Part shown: piece after piece, positions 34,527 through 46,359 of the stretch
Position numbering within the stretch: position 1 is the stretch's first letter
How the letters are laid out: each line of letters starts with the position of its first letter
Assembly (NCBI RefSeq): GCF_040712315.1
Contig: NC_134017.1
Location: 48,171,636-48,235,635, forward strand
Reading direction: 5' to 3'
DNA: 64,000 nt
Source of the DNA: Castanea sativa
Lineage: Eukaryota; Streptophyta; Magnoliopsida; Fagales; Fagaceae
The notes under the pieces: model-generated
What the model was told of the DNA's origin: nothing
Database searches by the model: none
Seen by the model: only the letters and a program-made list of their open reading frames with translations
Made by a program: the position numbers and the translations under genes

Positions 34527-35706
34527 TAACATATAGAGACCTCACTTAATTAACCCAAAATCTCAAGCTTATGGATTTGGGATCTTTGAGCTAACTATGC
34601 TATATTAACCACTTACTCTTATTATAATTCTTCAATATGTGACTTCTCTCACACGTGTATAGTATGTCTTAACCATTTAACCATATTTTTAAAAAACTAA
34701 GAGGCATACTTAATCATAAGTAAAAAAAATAACCTTAATCGTCATGACCCACTTAGAAAATCCATGCCCTCATACTGCCCATGGTTTATACACCTCGTAG
34801 AAAACCATTTCCAAACTCCGTTCACTAGAAACCCTTCTTAAGAGAGGCAAATAACCCTTATTAATTAAGGATACTCATATCCTTCTAAGCTAGTGATCAA
34901 GAAAAGGAGTTGGCCAACTCATTCTTGTGTACATTTGATTGCACTCTCTCCCTCCATTCACACCTAAGTTTATTGCTAGACCTTTTCTCTTATAAGTATA
35001 AATTAGAATTCCTTCGTTATTATTCGTACATTCTTTCTTGTACTATTAGCTTTATTTCTTTTGAAGGCCTAAAAGCGTTAACCATTGGTATTCTAAGGGC
35101 CCAAGTCAATTTGATATTTCAAATACATGTACTGCCAATTGAAACGCATTGTCATGCATAAATTATAAGGAATCTTCGGATAAGTAGTATTCCTTTCAAC
35201 TAAATATTGAAGCTCCTAACAGCCCGATTTTACAATGATTATTTTCCTGTAGTAATTATTTTAATATCTCTTCTGTGCATGGAGTGAACTTCAAACCGCA
35301 AGAGTGTGGTCCTGGACTTCCTCTTCAAAGGCTTCAACAACTAGTGGAAATTCACGTATGCACATGTATATATGAAATGGAAGCATCAAGCTTTTCTCAC
35401 TTTTCATTCAAGCGGATCATCGGATCCCATCAAAGATATGGTTAAATTTAAAAAAAAAAAAACTGAAGAGAACATTCGGGGAGATCTAATAGTGTGCTCT
35501 CTGTTTGCCACCGACTTGCGATTCTTATCTTCAATTCTGACCTCTAGTGTTCTTTCTTCACTTTATATTTAGTTGGTCAAAAGGTTCCTGCAAAGGGAAT
35601 TGACATACATGAAAATTTAGGGCCGAATATGCCACAATGGATATGATCTATGATAGTTTACTGTTGTTGGTAAGAAATTCCTAGAAACAAGGCATTAATT
35701 CCTAAT
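34527..35706. other. Shared backbone of unit 2, no gene seen
   Basis: Matches unit 1 at 2107-2911 and 4572-5020 and includes the empty target of the hAT-like element (35211-35226). The last 65 bases before the gypsy LTR do not match unit 1. Confidence 0.6.
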
Positions 35707-36389
35707 TGTAATGATGAAAAATACAGCTTATCAACTTAATGAAGATTTTAACTGTTTGCTGTCACAATAAACTTGTTAAGAGATGGGAAGTCGAATCTGT
35801 TTGTGATATCCAGCATACAAGGATGAGAAGGTTATGACATAGACATGGGAAGGAAAACCAAACTTCTTCTATTAATCCACAGTTTAAGAACTGGTTCAAA
35901 AAGAAAATACAAGTGTTGCTCATCGGGTTTGTTCGAGGATGAAATTACAAGTGGAGTGGACCTTTTTTTTTCTCTTTTCTCTCTCTATTTTTCTGTCTCC
36001 TGCCATCTGCATTTCCTCTTGCTTTTATATCCAATGACAACTCATCTGAGTCTTACACTTGGCAAGCTGAGATTGCAGTCCCTAAGTTCACAGCTTGCTA
36101 ACTTGATTTACCATATAATCTTAACTGTGTCACCACTGTTCACAATTATTTCCCCATTAATGCAACCAGAGGAGTAGTTGTCATGCATTTAATGCAGAGG
36201 GGACGGCTTCTATACCTCTCTTTCTTTCTTCCTCCTCCTCGTGTTCCTTGCCTAGTCTGATGCCTCTTCCTTTTGGTGTTTTAACTCCATGTACCTCGCA
36301 CAACTGGCGCTTGTCCCCGAGGTCCAAGGTGTGTCCTCAGAACTAGCTATAACCAACTAATTAAATTAGGTTAAGGGTCCTCGTCCCCA
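35707..36389 (-). repeat. 3' LTR of the gypsy element
   Basis: On the minus strand it starts TGGGGACGAGGACC and ends CATCATTACA. The purine-rich tract ggttctggggggct (about 36393-36406) precedes it. Confidence 0.85.
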
Positions 36390-36669
36390 TAATAGCCCCC
36401 CAGAACCTCATTTTTCGTTCTTGGCCTAGAAAAAGTGAGGTTTTGGCCAATAAGAGTCGTTGGTAATAGCCCAATCGCCAATAGGTTCCCACGTGTGTAC
36501 TTCCCCTCAGCTGATTGTGACCCACTCTTAATTCTTTAGAATCCACAACTTCGTAATAAATGCAATGGGCAGCTAGTTGTCTCCCATGTGTTATGGTAAG
36601 ATCGCAATCCAATGGCCCCAAATTCGTCCCCGAAAGGGGCGATAAGGTTACCGCTTCTTTTTTACAGAC

Positions 36670-36677
36670 TATATATA
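36670..36677 (+). promoter_or_regulatory. TATA box for the antisense ORF
   Basis: TATATATA in the context cagactatatataggg, 192 bp upstream of the ATG at 36869, on the strand opposite to gag-pol. It suggests that the extra ORF has, or had, its own promoter rather than using the LTR. Confidence 0.5.
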
Positions 36678-36868
36678 GGGTAATGGGAGGTTCTTATCTC
36701 CATTTTGCCTTCCCAGAAGCACAAAAGAACATAAATACGCTCCCCCTACTCGATTACCTAGCCCAAAGAGTCCCTCTTCCCTGAATTCGTAAGTGTGCAA
36801 GTTTTGTTAAGAAAAACTATTCCCTTATTCTTTTATATTAGTAGATTTCTTCCACTTCTTTTTCCTAA

Positions 36869-39451
36869 ATGGATAGATTTTTTGGCTTGGTTGACACTCC
36901 CGAGCACCGAGAGGAGTTTAAGAGGTACTATAGGATTCCTAGTAATGTGTCAATACAGCATTGCAACGTAGGTGAGTGGCATGAAAGGAGGCCTACTGAA
37001 GCTGTTGCAATTCCCATGATTGCCTTCATTGAAGGGGGCATGAGGATTCCAATGGGTAGAGTCACTAGGGCCTTTTTAAATTTTTTTAGGTTGTGCCCTA
37101 CCCAATGTGTCCCAAACTTGTTTAGAATACTAGGTTGTGTAGACACACTGGATGAAAAATTAGGCATAGACCTTACCCACCATGACGTAAATTGGTTGTA
37201 CAGTTGTCAAAAGAATGTTGACGATGGGTATTACCTAAAAATTAGGGTTCCTGCCGTTAGACTAATCTCCTACCTCCCCGAGACAAATAAAGGCATAGAC
37301 GAAGATTTTCTCATTGTTTTAGGAGAGTGGCATGACGGATTCCATGTCCTACCAAGGATGGAACTCCAGGTGAGGTGGCTTAGGTACACTTAAAAAGTCT
37401 GTGTTAACTTAGGAAATTTTGCAAACAATTCGCTTACACATTTACGACTTCATTGTTTTGTTTCTGTGGATATACACATACTTTTCTTTTTGCTTGCTAA
37501 AACTTAAGCTTGACCGGTCCACAAACTAACATGAATTCTTAATTGTTTTTCCTCAAACAAATAAGACACTACCAAGAGACGGAGCCTGTTGAACTTCGAT
37601 TTACTGAACCAAGTTCTGAGATCCGAGATCTTCCTTTATCAGGGCGGTCAACTCCATCCGGTTTACATGATTCTGGGTTTTAAACCCATCTCCAATCGCT
37701 TCCAAGCGTCCAAGCACATAATCAAGGCTCGAGACTCTCGTCTTGCCCTAGTTGACATGGCCGTTGAGATATTTGTAAGTAAACCTCCTCTAGAGGGGAC
37801 ACAATTGGTGGAGCTTCCCACCTTCAAGGATTCTTAACCCCTCGTAGAGGAAATCACATCCTCGGATGAAGAGACTAAGTCAGATTCCAAGGATAATACT
37901 ATAGAGGAGGACATTGAGAATTATGTCCGCGGCGAGGACTTTGAGGTCTTTTACCGTACGAATGAGCCTGAGGAGGGAGAACTCAGCCCACATCCATCTA
38001 CAAACTTAGTCAGCAAGGACCAAGAGGCTATTAAAGTGCCTGAAAGGATGGTGATAGAGAAGAGACTGCCTAATTTACTTTCTTTGCTAGAAATCCAAGC
38101 TGGGACTTCAATCCTCGTGGTCCCCGTAGTTCCCAGGCCCCCAACCCCAATTCCTCCTGCCCCCACTTAGACTGAACCGGTCGATAAGAAGCGGAAAAGA
38201 GACAGGAAAGGAGGTAAAGGCCCTATCGAAGAGGGCAAAGTTCAGGAGGGAACTCCTCCCGAGCTTACCAAAGCAGCAAAGGTGACCCGAGCCCAACAAA
38301 GAAGGGAAGCAGAGAGCTCGGAGTTCATCCCAGAACACTGATCTCAAGTTCTGAACTAGAGCCCAGTCTTTGAGTTGGATGGCTCTCCTGTTCGTGAAGA
38401 CTCTTCAATCCATGACTTTGATGGCAGGAGAGCAGGCTATATGGCCAACGCTATGGAATAGGCACTTCTTATTCCAAGGGAAATGGATGAACCTAGGAAC
38501 TTAAAGAAGCATGAGCTCGTTCTGTTCATCAAGAGGGACGTAGCCTTAGTAAGACTCACATTTCTGTTTCTAAAACCTCGTAATTTCATTCTTGTCCATT
38601 TTGCGTGTGCTTTACTAACACCTTCTACCCCTAACCATTCATGTACAAGCCACCGAAGCAAGACACGTAGCGGAAGAGTGGGTTAATCAAGTATTCTGCG
38701 ATAAAAAAGAATAGGAGTCTAAGTGCTTTGCTATGCAAAAGTCTCTGGCCCTTACAGACAAGAAGCTAAAGGACACTCTCTTTAAGCTGGCCGAATGTGA
38801 TAAGGCCAAGAAGAGTGCGGAAGCTTCCATAGATAACTCAAAAAGGCAAGCTTGGGAGAAACTCGTGCACTTAAGGAAGGCAGAGAGCCAGCTCGCAATT
38901 GCTTGGATGACCATTTCAGAGCTGAAGAAAGAGTTTGGCCAGAAAAAGGAAAAGACGAACAAGGTTAAGTAAGCGGCATTTGACTAAGGGCATAAGGAGA
39001 CTGAGGCTCATCTCAAATCTCAACTCCCCATTATCTGTCGAAAATTTTTCCTCCAGACTTGGATCAAGGCCTTTAACACTGCTAGGGTAGACCCTTCCTC
39101 TGAGTTAAGGAATTCGGAGAAAGCTTCCACCCTCGAGCAATTAGAGTGCGTCTAGCCACTCAACCCCCTGTTGGTGCTTTGGGCCCCACTATGACGAGCT
39201 CCATTAATGACCCTCCTCCGAAGTCCAACACCAGTGCTCCTGCCCAATCTAAGCCAGTTGATCAGCAGCCAAGTACCATCATCCCAGCCAAGGCCAAACA
39301 AATCGAGCCACCTATCTCCAAGCCAAGTGCTGTTGCTCCACAAAGTAACGAGGTGCTTGCCAAGGTGTCTCAAACAATAGGAAACTCCTCCACAACAGCC
39401 CCAGCATCGAAAGAGGTTCCCCCTACTTTAGCCACAACTGCTGAAGCATAG
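36869..39451 (+). pseudogene. Tat-type antisense extra ORF (aORF), decayed
   Basis: Lies between integrase and 3' LTR, opposite to gag-pol. Exon 1 (36869-about 37371) begins MDRFFGLVDTPEHREEFKR and includes IPMIAFIEGG and LTHHDVNW; one base is missing near 37340. A donor gtgagg at 37372 and a run to about 37563 suggest an intron. Exon 2 (LLNQVLRSEIF, SKHIIKARDSRLALVDMAV) continues with an acidic and basic linker and stops at about 37835 and 38168. A second intron is likely at about 38550-38650, followed by AEEWVNQ, a Lys/Glu-rich coiled coil (38720-38970) and a Pro/Ser-rich tail ending at 39451. Function unknown; such aORFs are described for Tat elements. Confidence 0.7.
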
Positions 39452-39745
39452 CCCAACCTAGGGACAGGGACACAAAAGGCTCTCAAGGCCTAGGCACCAT
39501 TCTCTATTTCAGTTGTTGTTCATTGTAGCTTTCTTTTTTTTCTTTTTTCTTTTTTGCTTTTTCTTTTTTGTAGAAGGCATTTTGTCTTGGCTTACCTTAT
39601 CTCCCATATGTGCTCGTTTGGACCTTGATTAATGAAAGTCACTTTTTTTTTTGGTTAAATCTTTGTTTTTCTAACTCGTACTTATAGCTTTATAATTTAC
39701 CATCTGATTATCACGCTCGCTTATAGTTAAGTATTCGCTTAAGGG

Positions 39746-40200
39746 TGTTAACTTTCCCAATGTAGGTGACCCAACGAATCGGACCTAGTTGAGGCTTTGT
39801 CAACGTAGAAAATAACTAAGTGATAATTTACCCAAGGCAGGTGACCCGAGGAGTCAAACTTAACCGAGGTTCTATTTGACATAAAAAAATGACTAAGTGT
39901 TAATTTACCCAGTGTAGGTGATCCGAGGAGTCGAACCTAACCGAGGTTCTATTTAACAAAGAAAATGACTAAGTGTTAATTTACCTAAGGCAGGAGGAGT
40001 CGAACCTAACCTAATCAAGGTTCTGTTTAACATGAAAAATGGCTAAGTGTTCATTTACCCAAGGCAGGTGACCTGAGGAGTCAAACCTAACCGAGGTTCT
40101 GTTTAACATAGAAAATGCTTAAGTGTTAATTTACCCAAGGCAGGTAACTCGAGGAGTCGAACCTAATTGGGATTTTGTTTAACATAGAAAAATGGCTAAG
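39746..40200. repeat. About 75-bp tandem repeats inside the gypsy element
   Basis: Six units begin with variants of gttaatttacccaaggcagg at about 39746, 39822, 39899, 39974, 40049 and 40124. Each continues with gaggagtcgaacctaaccga and ends in a gaaaatggctaagt-like run. They lie between integrase and the antisense ORF, in the hypervariable 3' untranslated region of the element. Confidence 0.9.
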
Positions 40201-40499
40201 TAAGGCAACAAGGATCATAAGAAGTACAACTAATTGCATTTAAGACATTAACCCTTACAATCTTGCTGGGCTAAAAGTAATATTTTCACAAATTATTCAC
40301 ATTCCATGGTCAAGGTACAACAAATCTATCCAAATCCTCTTGTTTATAAGCCCCCACTCCTGCTACTAAAGTCACTCAATATGGCCCCTTCCAATTAGGA
40401 CCCAACTTTCCCCAATAAGGATTTTTGGCACTCCCAACAACCTTTCGCAAGACCAAATCCCCTGGAATAAAGAATCTGGCCTTTACCTTTTTCTCAAAT

Positions 40500-41330
40500 C
40501 CCTACCTGAGCTTTTGTTGATATTGCACCAACTTAACCACAGCCACTCCCCTCAATTCCTCAGCCAAATCAAGGCCATCCACTCGGGCTTGCTCGTTGCC
40601 ATCACCAAGGGGTTGGTCAGATCTCAGAGTTAGGAGCCCCGTTTCTGTAGGGATAACTATCTCTGCCCCATAGGTCATGGAAAAAGGAGTCTCCCCGGTG
40701 GATATTCTTGGTGTTGTTCGATAGGCCCACAGAATATGAGGCAGCTCGTCCACCCATTTTCCTTTTGCATCCTCCAATCTCTTCTTCAAACCGTCCAATA
40801 TAACCTTGTTTGTGGCCTCAGCCTACCCAACACTCTGAGGGTACAATGGGGTGGAGTATCTATTCTTTATGCCTAACTCACAACAGTACTTTTGAAAGGC
40901 CTTACTATCAAATTGAAGTCCATTATTCAAAACAAGGATGTTCGGGACCCCAAATCTAGTGACGATATTCCACCATACGAACCTTTTCACGTCTTGGTCC
41001 CAGATATTTGCCAACAGCTCAGCTTCTACCCACTTAGTGAAGTAGTCAGTAGCCACCAAGAGATACCTCTGATTCCCCATGGCGCTAAGGAAGGGCCCTA
41101 CAATGTCCAATCCCCATTGGGAAAAGGGCCAAGGGCTACTCAGGGGGTTTAGCAGTCCTAGCTGATGAATGTTAGAAGCATACCTCTGACACTGATCACA
41201 TTTCTTGACATACTCTTGTAAGCTCTTCTGCATGCTCGGCAACCAATACTCCTACGTCAAAGCCCTATGAGCAAGGGATCTGCCCCCTGTATGGTTGCCA
41301 CGAATCCCTTCATGTAACTCTTCCAACAAC
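40500..41330 (-). pseudogene. Gypsy integrase, broken
   Basis: An HHCC-type zinc end is seen as NHTGGRSLAHRAL (about 41300-41262) and KKCDQCQRY. The core has the first catalytic Asp in GLDIVGPF (about 41120). The second lies in a motif that normally reads DNGLQFDSKAF but here reads NNGLQFDSKAF (GAT to AAT, about 40935-40905). The Glu in AEATNK follows an in-frame stop (about 40821). Further stops occur at 41242 and 40500. It would insert the cDNA; here it is inactive on at least three counts. Confidence 0.85.
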
Positions 41331-41782
41331 ACTTCCATTGCCTCGGGATGGACACACAACAAGTATGGTCATGAGTACAACCGTTTGTACAACTTTTGGT
41401 CCTCGAAAAGCCAAAACCTTGGCACCTTTCTCCAAACTTCTCCACCTCAACCCGGTCCTTGGATAAAGTTCCATCCTTAAAAAATGCAACCAGCAAGTCC
41501 TACCAACTTGGGCCTACCCTTATAGAATCAACTTCTACTAGAGGTAGCTCATTGTATGCAGGTGACATATGACTGTCAACTAGTACGATCCGAGGCAAAT
41601 CCTCCCTACTAACCGTGGCTAAAGTTGCGAGTAAATCAGCATGGGAATTTGCTTAAGTGTAAAAGAATGAAAGCCCCCTATCAATCGCTTTACTCGGCCC
41701 AAATACCACAGCATCCTTAAATTGTTTGCCTCGTACTCTCCTAAGACTTGTCTAACTACCAGCCTTGAATCACAATATGCTT

Positions 41783-42592
41783 TTAGGTTTTGCCACCAAG
41801 CTTTTGCACGGAATTCAAACCTGTCAACAATGCTTTGTACTCTACTTCATTATTCATTGCCAAAAACCCAAGCCTAAGTGACTTCTCCAAAGTGATACCA
41901 TCTGGTGAAACCATCACAATCCTTATTCTGGGCCTCTTATTGTTTGCTACACCATCCATGAACAACTGCCAGGTACAATAAGCCACTAGCGTTTCCACAT
42001 GCACAGGCCTCTCAAGTCTTGCTCCCACCTCCGAGCTTCCCAACCCTTCGGTGAATTCTGCAACTAAATCTGCTAGTACTTGGCCTTTCATCGCTGTTCG
42101 AGGCATATACTTGACATCAAATGCCCCAAGCATGGCTCCCTATTTGGCCACCCTTCCAGTATAATCTGATTTTCTGAGCAGGGCTTGTAAGGGCAATTGA
42201 GTTAGGAAAACCACAGTGTGCTCTTGAAAATAATGAGGCAGCTTCTTGGTGGCATGAATGATAGCAAGAATTTCTTTTTCCAAATGAAGATACTTGACCT
42301 CGGCCTCCTGTAGCAATTTACTGACGTAATACACAGGTTTTTGGACTCTTTCATCCACACGTATCAAGTCCAGGCTCATAGCATGCCGAGCTACAACCAC
42401 GTAAGCGTATAAAACTTCCACCTTCTCTGTTTTGGACAAGATTGGCAAGTGGGCCAGATACGCCTTCAACTCCACAAAAGCTCTATCACATTCCTCAAAC
42501 CACATAAAATTGTTCCACTTGTGCAATAGTTGGAAAAATAGTCTACACTGCTCTACAGACTTTGATATGAACGTATTCAGAGCTACCGTCAT
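41783..42592 (-). pseudogene. Gypsy RNase H plus second archaeal-type RNase H
   Basis: The minus frame 42592-42140 gives the RT-attached RNase H (YVSKLLQEAEVKYLHLEKE). After a stop at 42137, 42133-41783 gives a second RNase H: LFMDGVANN, then VSPDGITLEKSLRLGF and NNEVEYKALLTGL, with the Asp of MDG and the Glu of EYKALL as candidate catalytic residues. This duplicated RNase H is characteristic of Tat/Ogre elements. Confidence 0.85.
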
Positions 42593-42599
42593 GCCAATT

Positions 42600-43497
42600 A
42601 GGCGCTGAACCTCCTTTGAGTTCCTAGAGGATGCAAATTGTGAATGGCCATAATCTGGTCGGGGTTAACCTCAATCCCACGATGAGTGATCATATATCCT
42701 AGAAAATTTCTTGATCCAGCACCAAAGGAGCATTTTTAAGCATTCAAACGAAGCTTGTGTTTCCTTAAGACCGCGAAAGTCTCGCCGAGGTCTGACAAGT
42801 GCTCAATCTCTTGTTTACTCTTCACCACCATGTCATCAATATAGGTCTCCATGTTTCTTCCTAACTAGCTCTCAAACATTCTTATCACCATCCTCTGATA
42901 GGTCAACCCAGTGCTTTTTAGTCTGAATGGCATTACTCAGTAATGGAAGTTTCCCGTTGGGGTAAGGAAGGCAATTTTTTCTTGGTCCGACAATGCCAAA
43001 GAAATTTGGTGGTAACCTTGGAAGACGTCTAGGAAGCTCATCCTCGAATGCCCAAATGTTGCATCCACCAGTTGATCAATTCTAGGAATCGAAAATGGGT
43101 CCTTTGGGCAAGCCTTGTTGAGGTTTGTGAAATTTACAAATACTCTCGATTTCCTCAACTTCTTCTTCACCACCACCGTATTGGCCAACCACTCAGGATA
43201 GAAAACCTCTTTAATCGTTCCAGCTTGTTTAAGTTTATGGACCTCATCCTTAAGAGCTTCGACGTACTCTTTTGCGGACCGCCGAGGTGCCTGTTTCTTT
43301 GAAGTAACACTGGGGTTAACATTCAAATGATGACAAATGAATTCAAGACCCAACCCTGGCGTTTCGTACACACTCCATGCAAAGGCGTCCAAACTGTTTT
43401 TCAAAAACTCCACTAACTGTGCTTTGTCCTTTGTTAGGAGTTGAGACCCTACATGAAAATATCGATCTCCATCATCTCCAATGGTGACCCTTTCCAA
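42600..43497 (-). pseudogene. Gypsy reverse transcriptase, broken
   Basis: The N-terminal part is open from 43497 to 42937 and holds the fingers and palm motifs AGTIKEVFYPEWLANTVVV, RVFVNFTNLNKACPKDPF and the YHQISLA region. After a stop at about 42935 the frame continues to the catalytic box Y-I-D-D-M-V-V at about 42846-42826. Several more stops follow before 42600. It copies RNA to cDNA in intact relatives. Confidence 0.9.
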
Positions 43498-43551
43498 CTC
43501 CTCGAACGATATTGAACCGTCTGAGGGCCCTAGTGGCCTTAGCTGTGATTG

Positions 43552-44121
43552 CTATAACGTCGGGACAACCTCAGAAGAGCTTGACTTGGTAACGTGGTGA
43601 TTAACTGTCGCCACCATGCATTGTCTGGTTGTTGACTGACATCCCACCAACTTGGTAGCGGGATACTTCACCTTAACATGCAACAAAGATGCAACTGCCC
43701 CCATAGCATGCCACCACGGTCTGGCCAATATAGCAATGTACATCGAATAGGCATCCACTACTATGAAATCCACACTCACCGTCTTATCCCTAGTCAAAAC
43801 GGGCAATCGGATTCTCCCTCTTGGGATAGTGGTACTCCCATCGAACCCAATCAACGGAGAATCGTACTAGTCCAAGTCCTCCGTTTTGAGCCCCAATCCT
43901 TTGAACAAGTCCGGGTACATTATCTCGGCTCTGCTGCCTTGGTCTATCATCACTCTTTTGACATCATACGCTACTATCAACTCGGGCACCACCAAGGCGT
44001 CATTATGTGGCTGAATGGTCCCCAGCTTGTCGTCCTCAGAAAATCCTATGACTGGTTGACCCAAGACTTTACATCTTTTACTCAAGGCCTCTCCTTCGAG
44101 GCCTTCCACCTGCGTCGACAT
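43552..44121 (-). pseudogene. Gypsy aspartic protease region, broken
   Basis: The active-site motif reads V-M-I-D-Q-G-S-R-A-E-I-M-Y-P-D (about 43953-43909), so D-Q-G-S replaces the usual D-T/S-G. The same form is familiar from related plant elements, so it may not be a defect. A stop separates it from the downstream half (43854-43552: IGFDGSTTIPRGRIRLPV, AILARPWWHAMGA). Confidence 0.8.
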
Positions 44122-44299
44122 CAGTATTACCCCTTTAGCTGGGTGATGCTCTTTTCTCGTGGTTACAAAAATGACATTTATTGTCCACAGAGATGCCTAG
44201 AGGACGCCCTCATTATGCGATCCACTCCCAGGTCAGTCTACTTGATCATTTGGCTGTTGCAAAAACTGTTTCAACTTGTCCGCTTTCACCAATTAGCCC

Positions 44300-45609
44300 A
44301 AGAAGGCCTACAAGGTCCTACACTCCTTGGTCGTATGACCCCAGTCTCGGTGATATTGATTATACAAATTTTGATTTCTTTTAGTGGGGTCACCCCTCAT
44401 CTTGTTTGGCCAATTGAAATATGGTTCATGTTTGATTTTATCCAGAACTTGATATACTAGTTCCTTGAAAACCGAGTTCACCATTTAAGAAGCAGCACCG
44501 TCATGAGGCGTTTGATTATACTACTCCCTCCTTGGCTAGGAGGACGGAAACCGGCCACCTGAGTTGTCCCTCCGATCATTGGTAAATACCTTATTTTTAC
44601 CTCTGGCCGAGCTCTAATTGTCCTCAACCCTTTTGTGCTCCTCGATCTGGTCCATCAGTTGGTGCATATTCCGAGGGGGTTTCATGGTAAGTGATTTCCA
44701 TAAATCGGAATTCGTAGGAAGGCCCACCTTAAAAGTTTGTATAGTGACATCTTCGAAATCCCCACCAATCTCATTATAAGCTTCCCAAGAACAATCAAAG
44801 TAGGCCTTCAATGTCTCTCCCTCTCTCATTGACATTGAGAGCAATGAATCCAGAGGTCTAGGAACTCGACTACACGTCAGGAATCTCGCCCTAAAAGCCC
44901 TAGTCAACTCTTCATAAGAACGTATCGACCCTTCTGCCAGACTATTAAACCATCTCATCGCCACCGATCTGATGCTTAAGGGGAAGACCTTGCACATCAA
45001 AGCCTTGTTCTTGGAGTGAATAGTCATCCTTTGGTTGAAGTGGCTTACATGTTCAACAGGGTCGGTCCTACCACTGTTGATGGTGAAGGTAGGATGATTG
45101 AAGCAACGAGGGAGCTCAGCTTGCTCAATACGTCGAGAAAAAGGAGAGCGGGATATTTCGAGGAGGGCTTTACCCATGGCATCATGGCCCTGATCCCCTC
45201 TTCCTCTTGGTGGGGTAGCAGGTTTCTCACTACAGTGCTTTTGTCCTGAGGTGTGTAGGGAAGATGATGTGAATGACTCACTGGGTGGAGTCCTGCTCCT
45301 AGGCCTATAACTTCCATCACTTTCGAAACTTGAGTATTGGCTTGGAGAAGGAATCCTATCATCTCTTCTATGCGCCCTACATCGAAGACATCTGCATAAT
45401 TGATCTAGCTTTCTCTCCAGGTCGTGCACTTCGTTGTCTAATGACTGGCGGCTAGCCTCCTACTGCCCCATTCATTTTGAAGAAAGAGATGCTCTCTGAC
45501 TATCCGTATGAGTGACATGACGATCTCTTCTCCGTTCCAAATTAACGAAACAGTTCGCGAGCTGTGAGCTAACGGACTCTGGCGATGCGCTCCTTCCATT
45601 ATTAGCCAT
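44300..45609 (-). pseudogene. Gypsy gag, broken
   Basis: Starts ATG at 45609 (MANNGRSASPE), followed by a stop at 45472. The gag domain is open from 45429 to 44614 and includes TDPVEHVSHFNQRM, the tryptophan motif MRWFNSL and YEELTRAFRARF. Past 44614 the frame has several stops before a knuckle Y-N-Q-Y-H-R-D-W-G-H-T-T-K-E-C (about 44365-44320), in which the usual first Cys is Asn. Gag forms the particle and binds the RNA. Confidence 0.85.
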
Positions 45610-45662
45610 AACAATTGAGTTGCACAAGGATATGCAAAGAGATTCCCATAGACAGTGCCAAT

Positions 45663-46352
45663 TGTAACGATGAAAAATACAACTTATCAACTTAATGAAG
45701 ATTTTTACTATTTGTTGTCACAAAAAATTTGTTTAGAGATGGGAAGTCGAATTTGTTTATGATATCCAATGTACAAGGATGAGAAACTTATGACATAAAC
45801 ACAGGAAGGAAAACCAAACTTCTATTATTCCATAATTCAAGAACTGGTTCAAAAAGAAAATACAAGTGTTGGTCCTCGAGTTTGTCCGAGGATGAAATTA
45901 CAAGTGGAGTGGACCTTTTTTTCTCTTTTCTCTCTCTATTTTTCTGTCTCCCACCATTTGCATCTTCCTCTTGCTTTTATATCCAACGGAAACTCGTCTG
46001 AGTCTTACACTTAGAGGGCTGAGATTGCAGTCCCTAAGTAAGTTCTTGTCCCATCCAAAGTATGCTAACTTGATTTACCCTATAATCTTAGTTGTGCCAC
46101 CACTGTTCACGGATATTTCCTCATTAATACGGCTAGAGGAGTGATTGTCATGCATTTAATGCGGAGGGGATGGCTTCTACACTTCTCTTTCTTCCTCCTC
46201 CTCGTGTTTCATGCCCAGTCTGCTGCCTCTTTCTTTTGGTGTTTTAACTCCATGTACCTCGCACAACTGACGCTTGTCCCCGAGGTCCAAGGTGTGTCCT
46301 CGGAATTAGCCATAACCGACTAATTAAATTGGGTTAGGGGTCCTCGTCCCCA
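45663..46352 (-). repeat. 5' LTR of the gypsy element
   Basis: 690 bp, TGGGGACGAGG to CATCGTTACA on the minus strand. It is followed (45662 downwards) by attggcactgtctatgggaa, a mutated form of the attggcgccgtctgtgggaa leader usual in plant gypsy elements. Confidence 0.85.
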
Positions 46353-46359
46353 TACTAAT

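Larger units (their letters stand above)
35707..46352 (-). mobile_element. Ty3/gypsy LTR retrotransposon, Tat lineage, decayed
   Basis: LTRs at 35707-36389 and 45663-46352. The order on the minus strand is 5' LTR, gag, protease, reverse transcriptase, RNase H, second (archaeal-type) RNase H, integrase, tandem repeats, antisense ORF, 3' LTR. A double RNase H, a long extra 3' region and an antisense ORF are marks of the Tat lineage. The 5-bp repeat CTAAT flanks it (35702-35706 and 46355-46359) if the outer end includes two extra bases TA. The LTRs differ at about one base in ten, so it is old; every domain contains stops or frameshifts. Confidence 0.9.

Noticed and set aside
39731..40200. 75-bp repeats considered as a CRISPR-like or regulatory array
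   Set aside because: Units are contiguous with no unique spacers and lie within a retroelement 3' region.
43678..44460. Plus-strand ORF of 260 codons
   Set aside because: Lies wholly opposite the gypsy protease and late gag, whose minus-strand motifs are clear; it is a shadow frame of that region.
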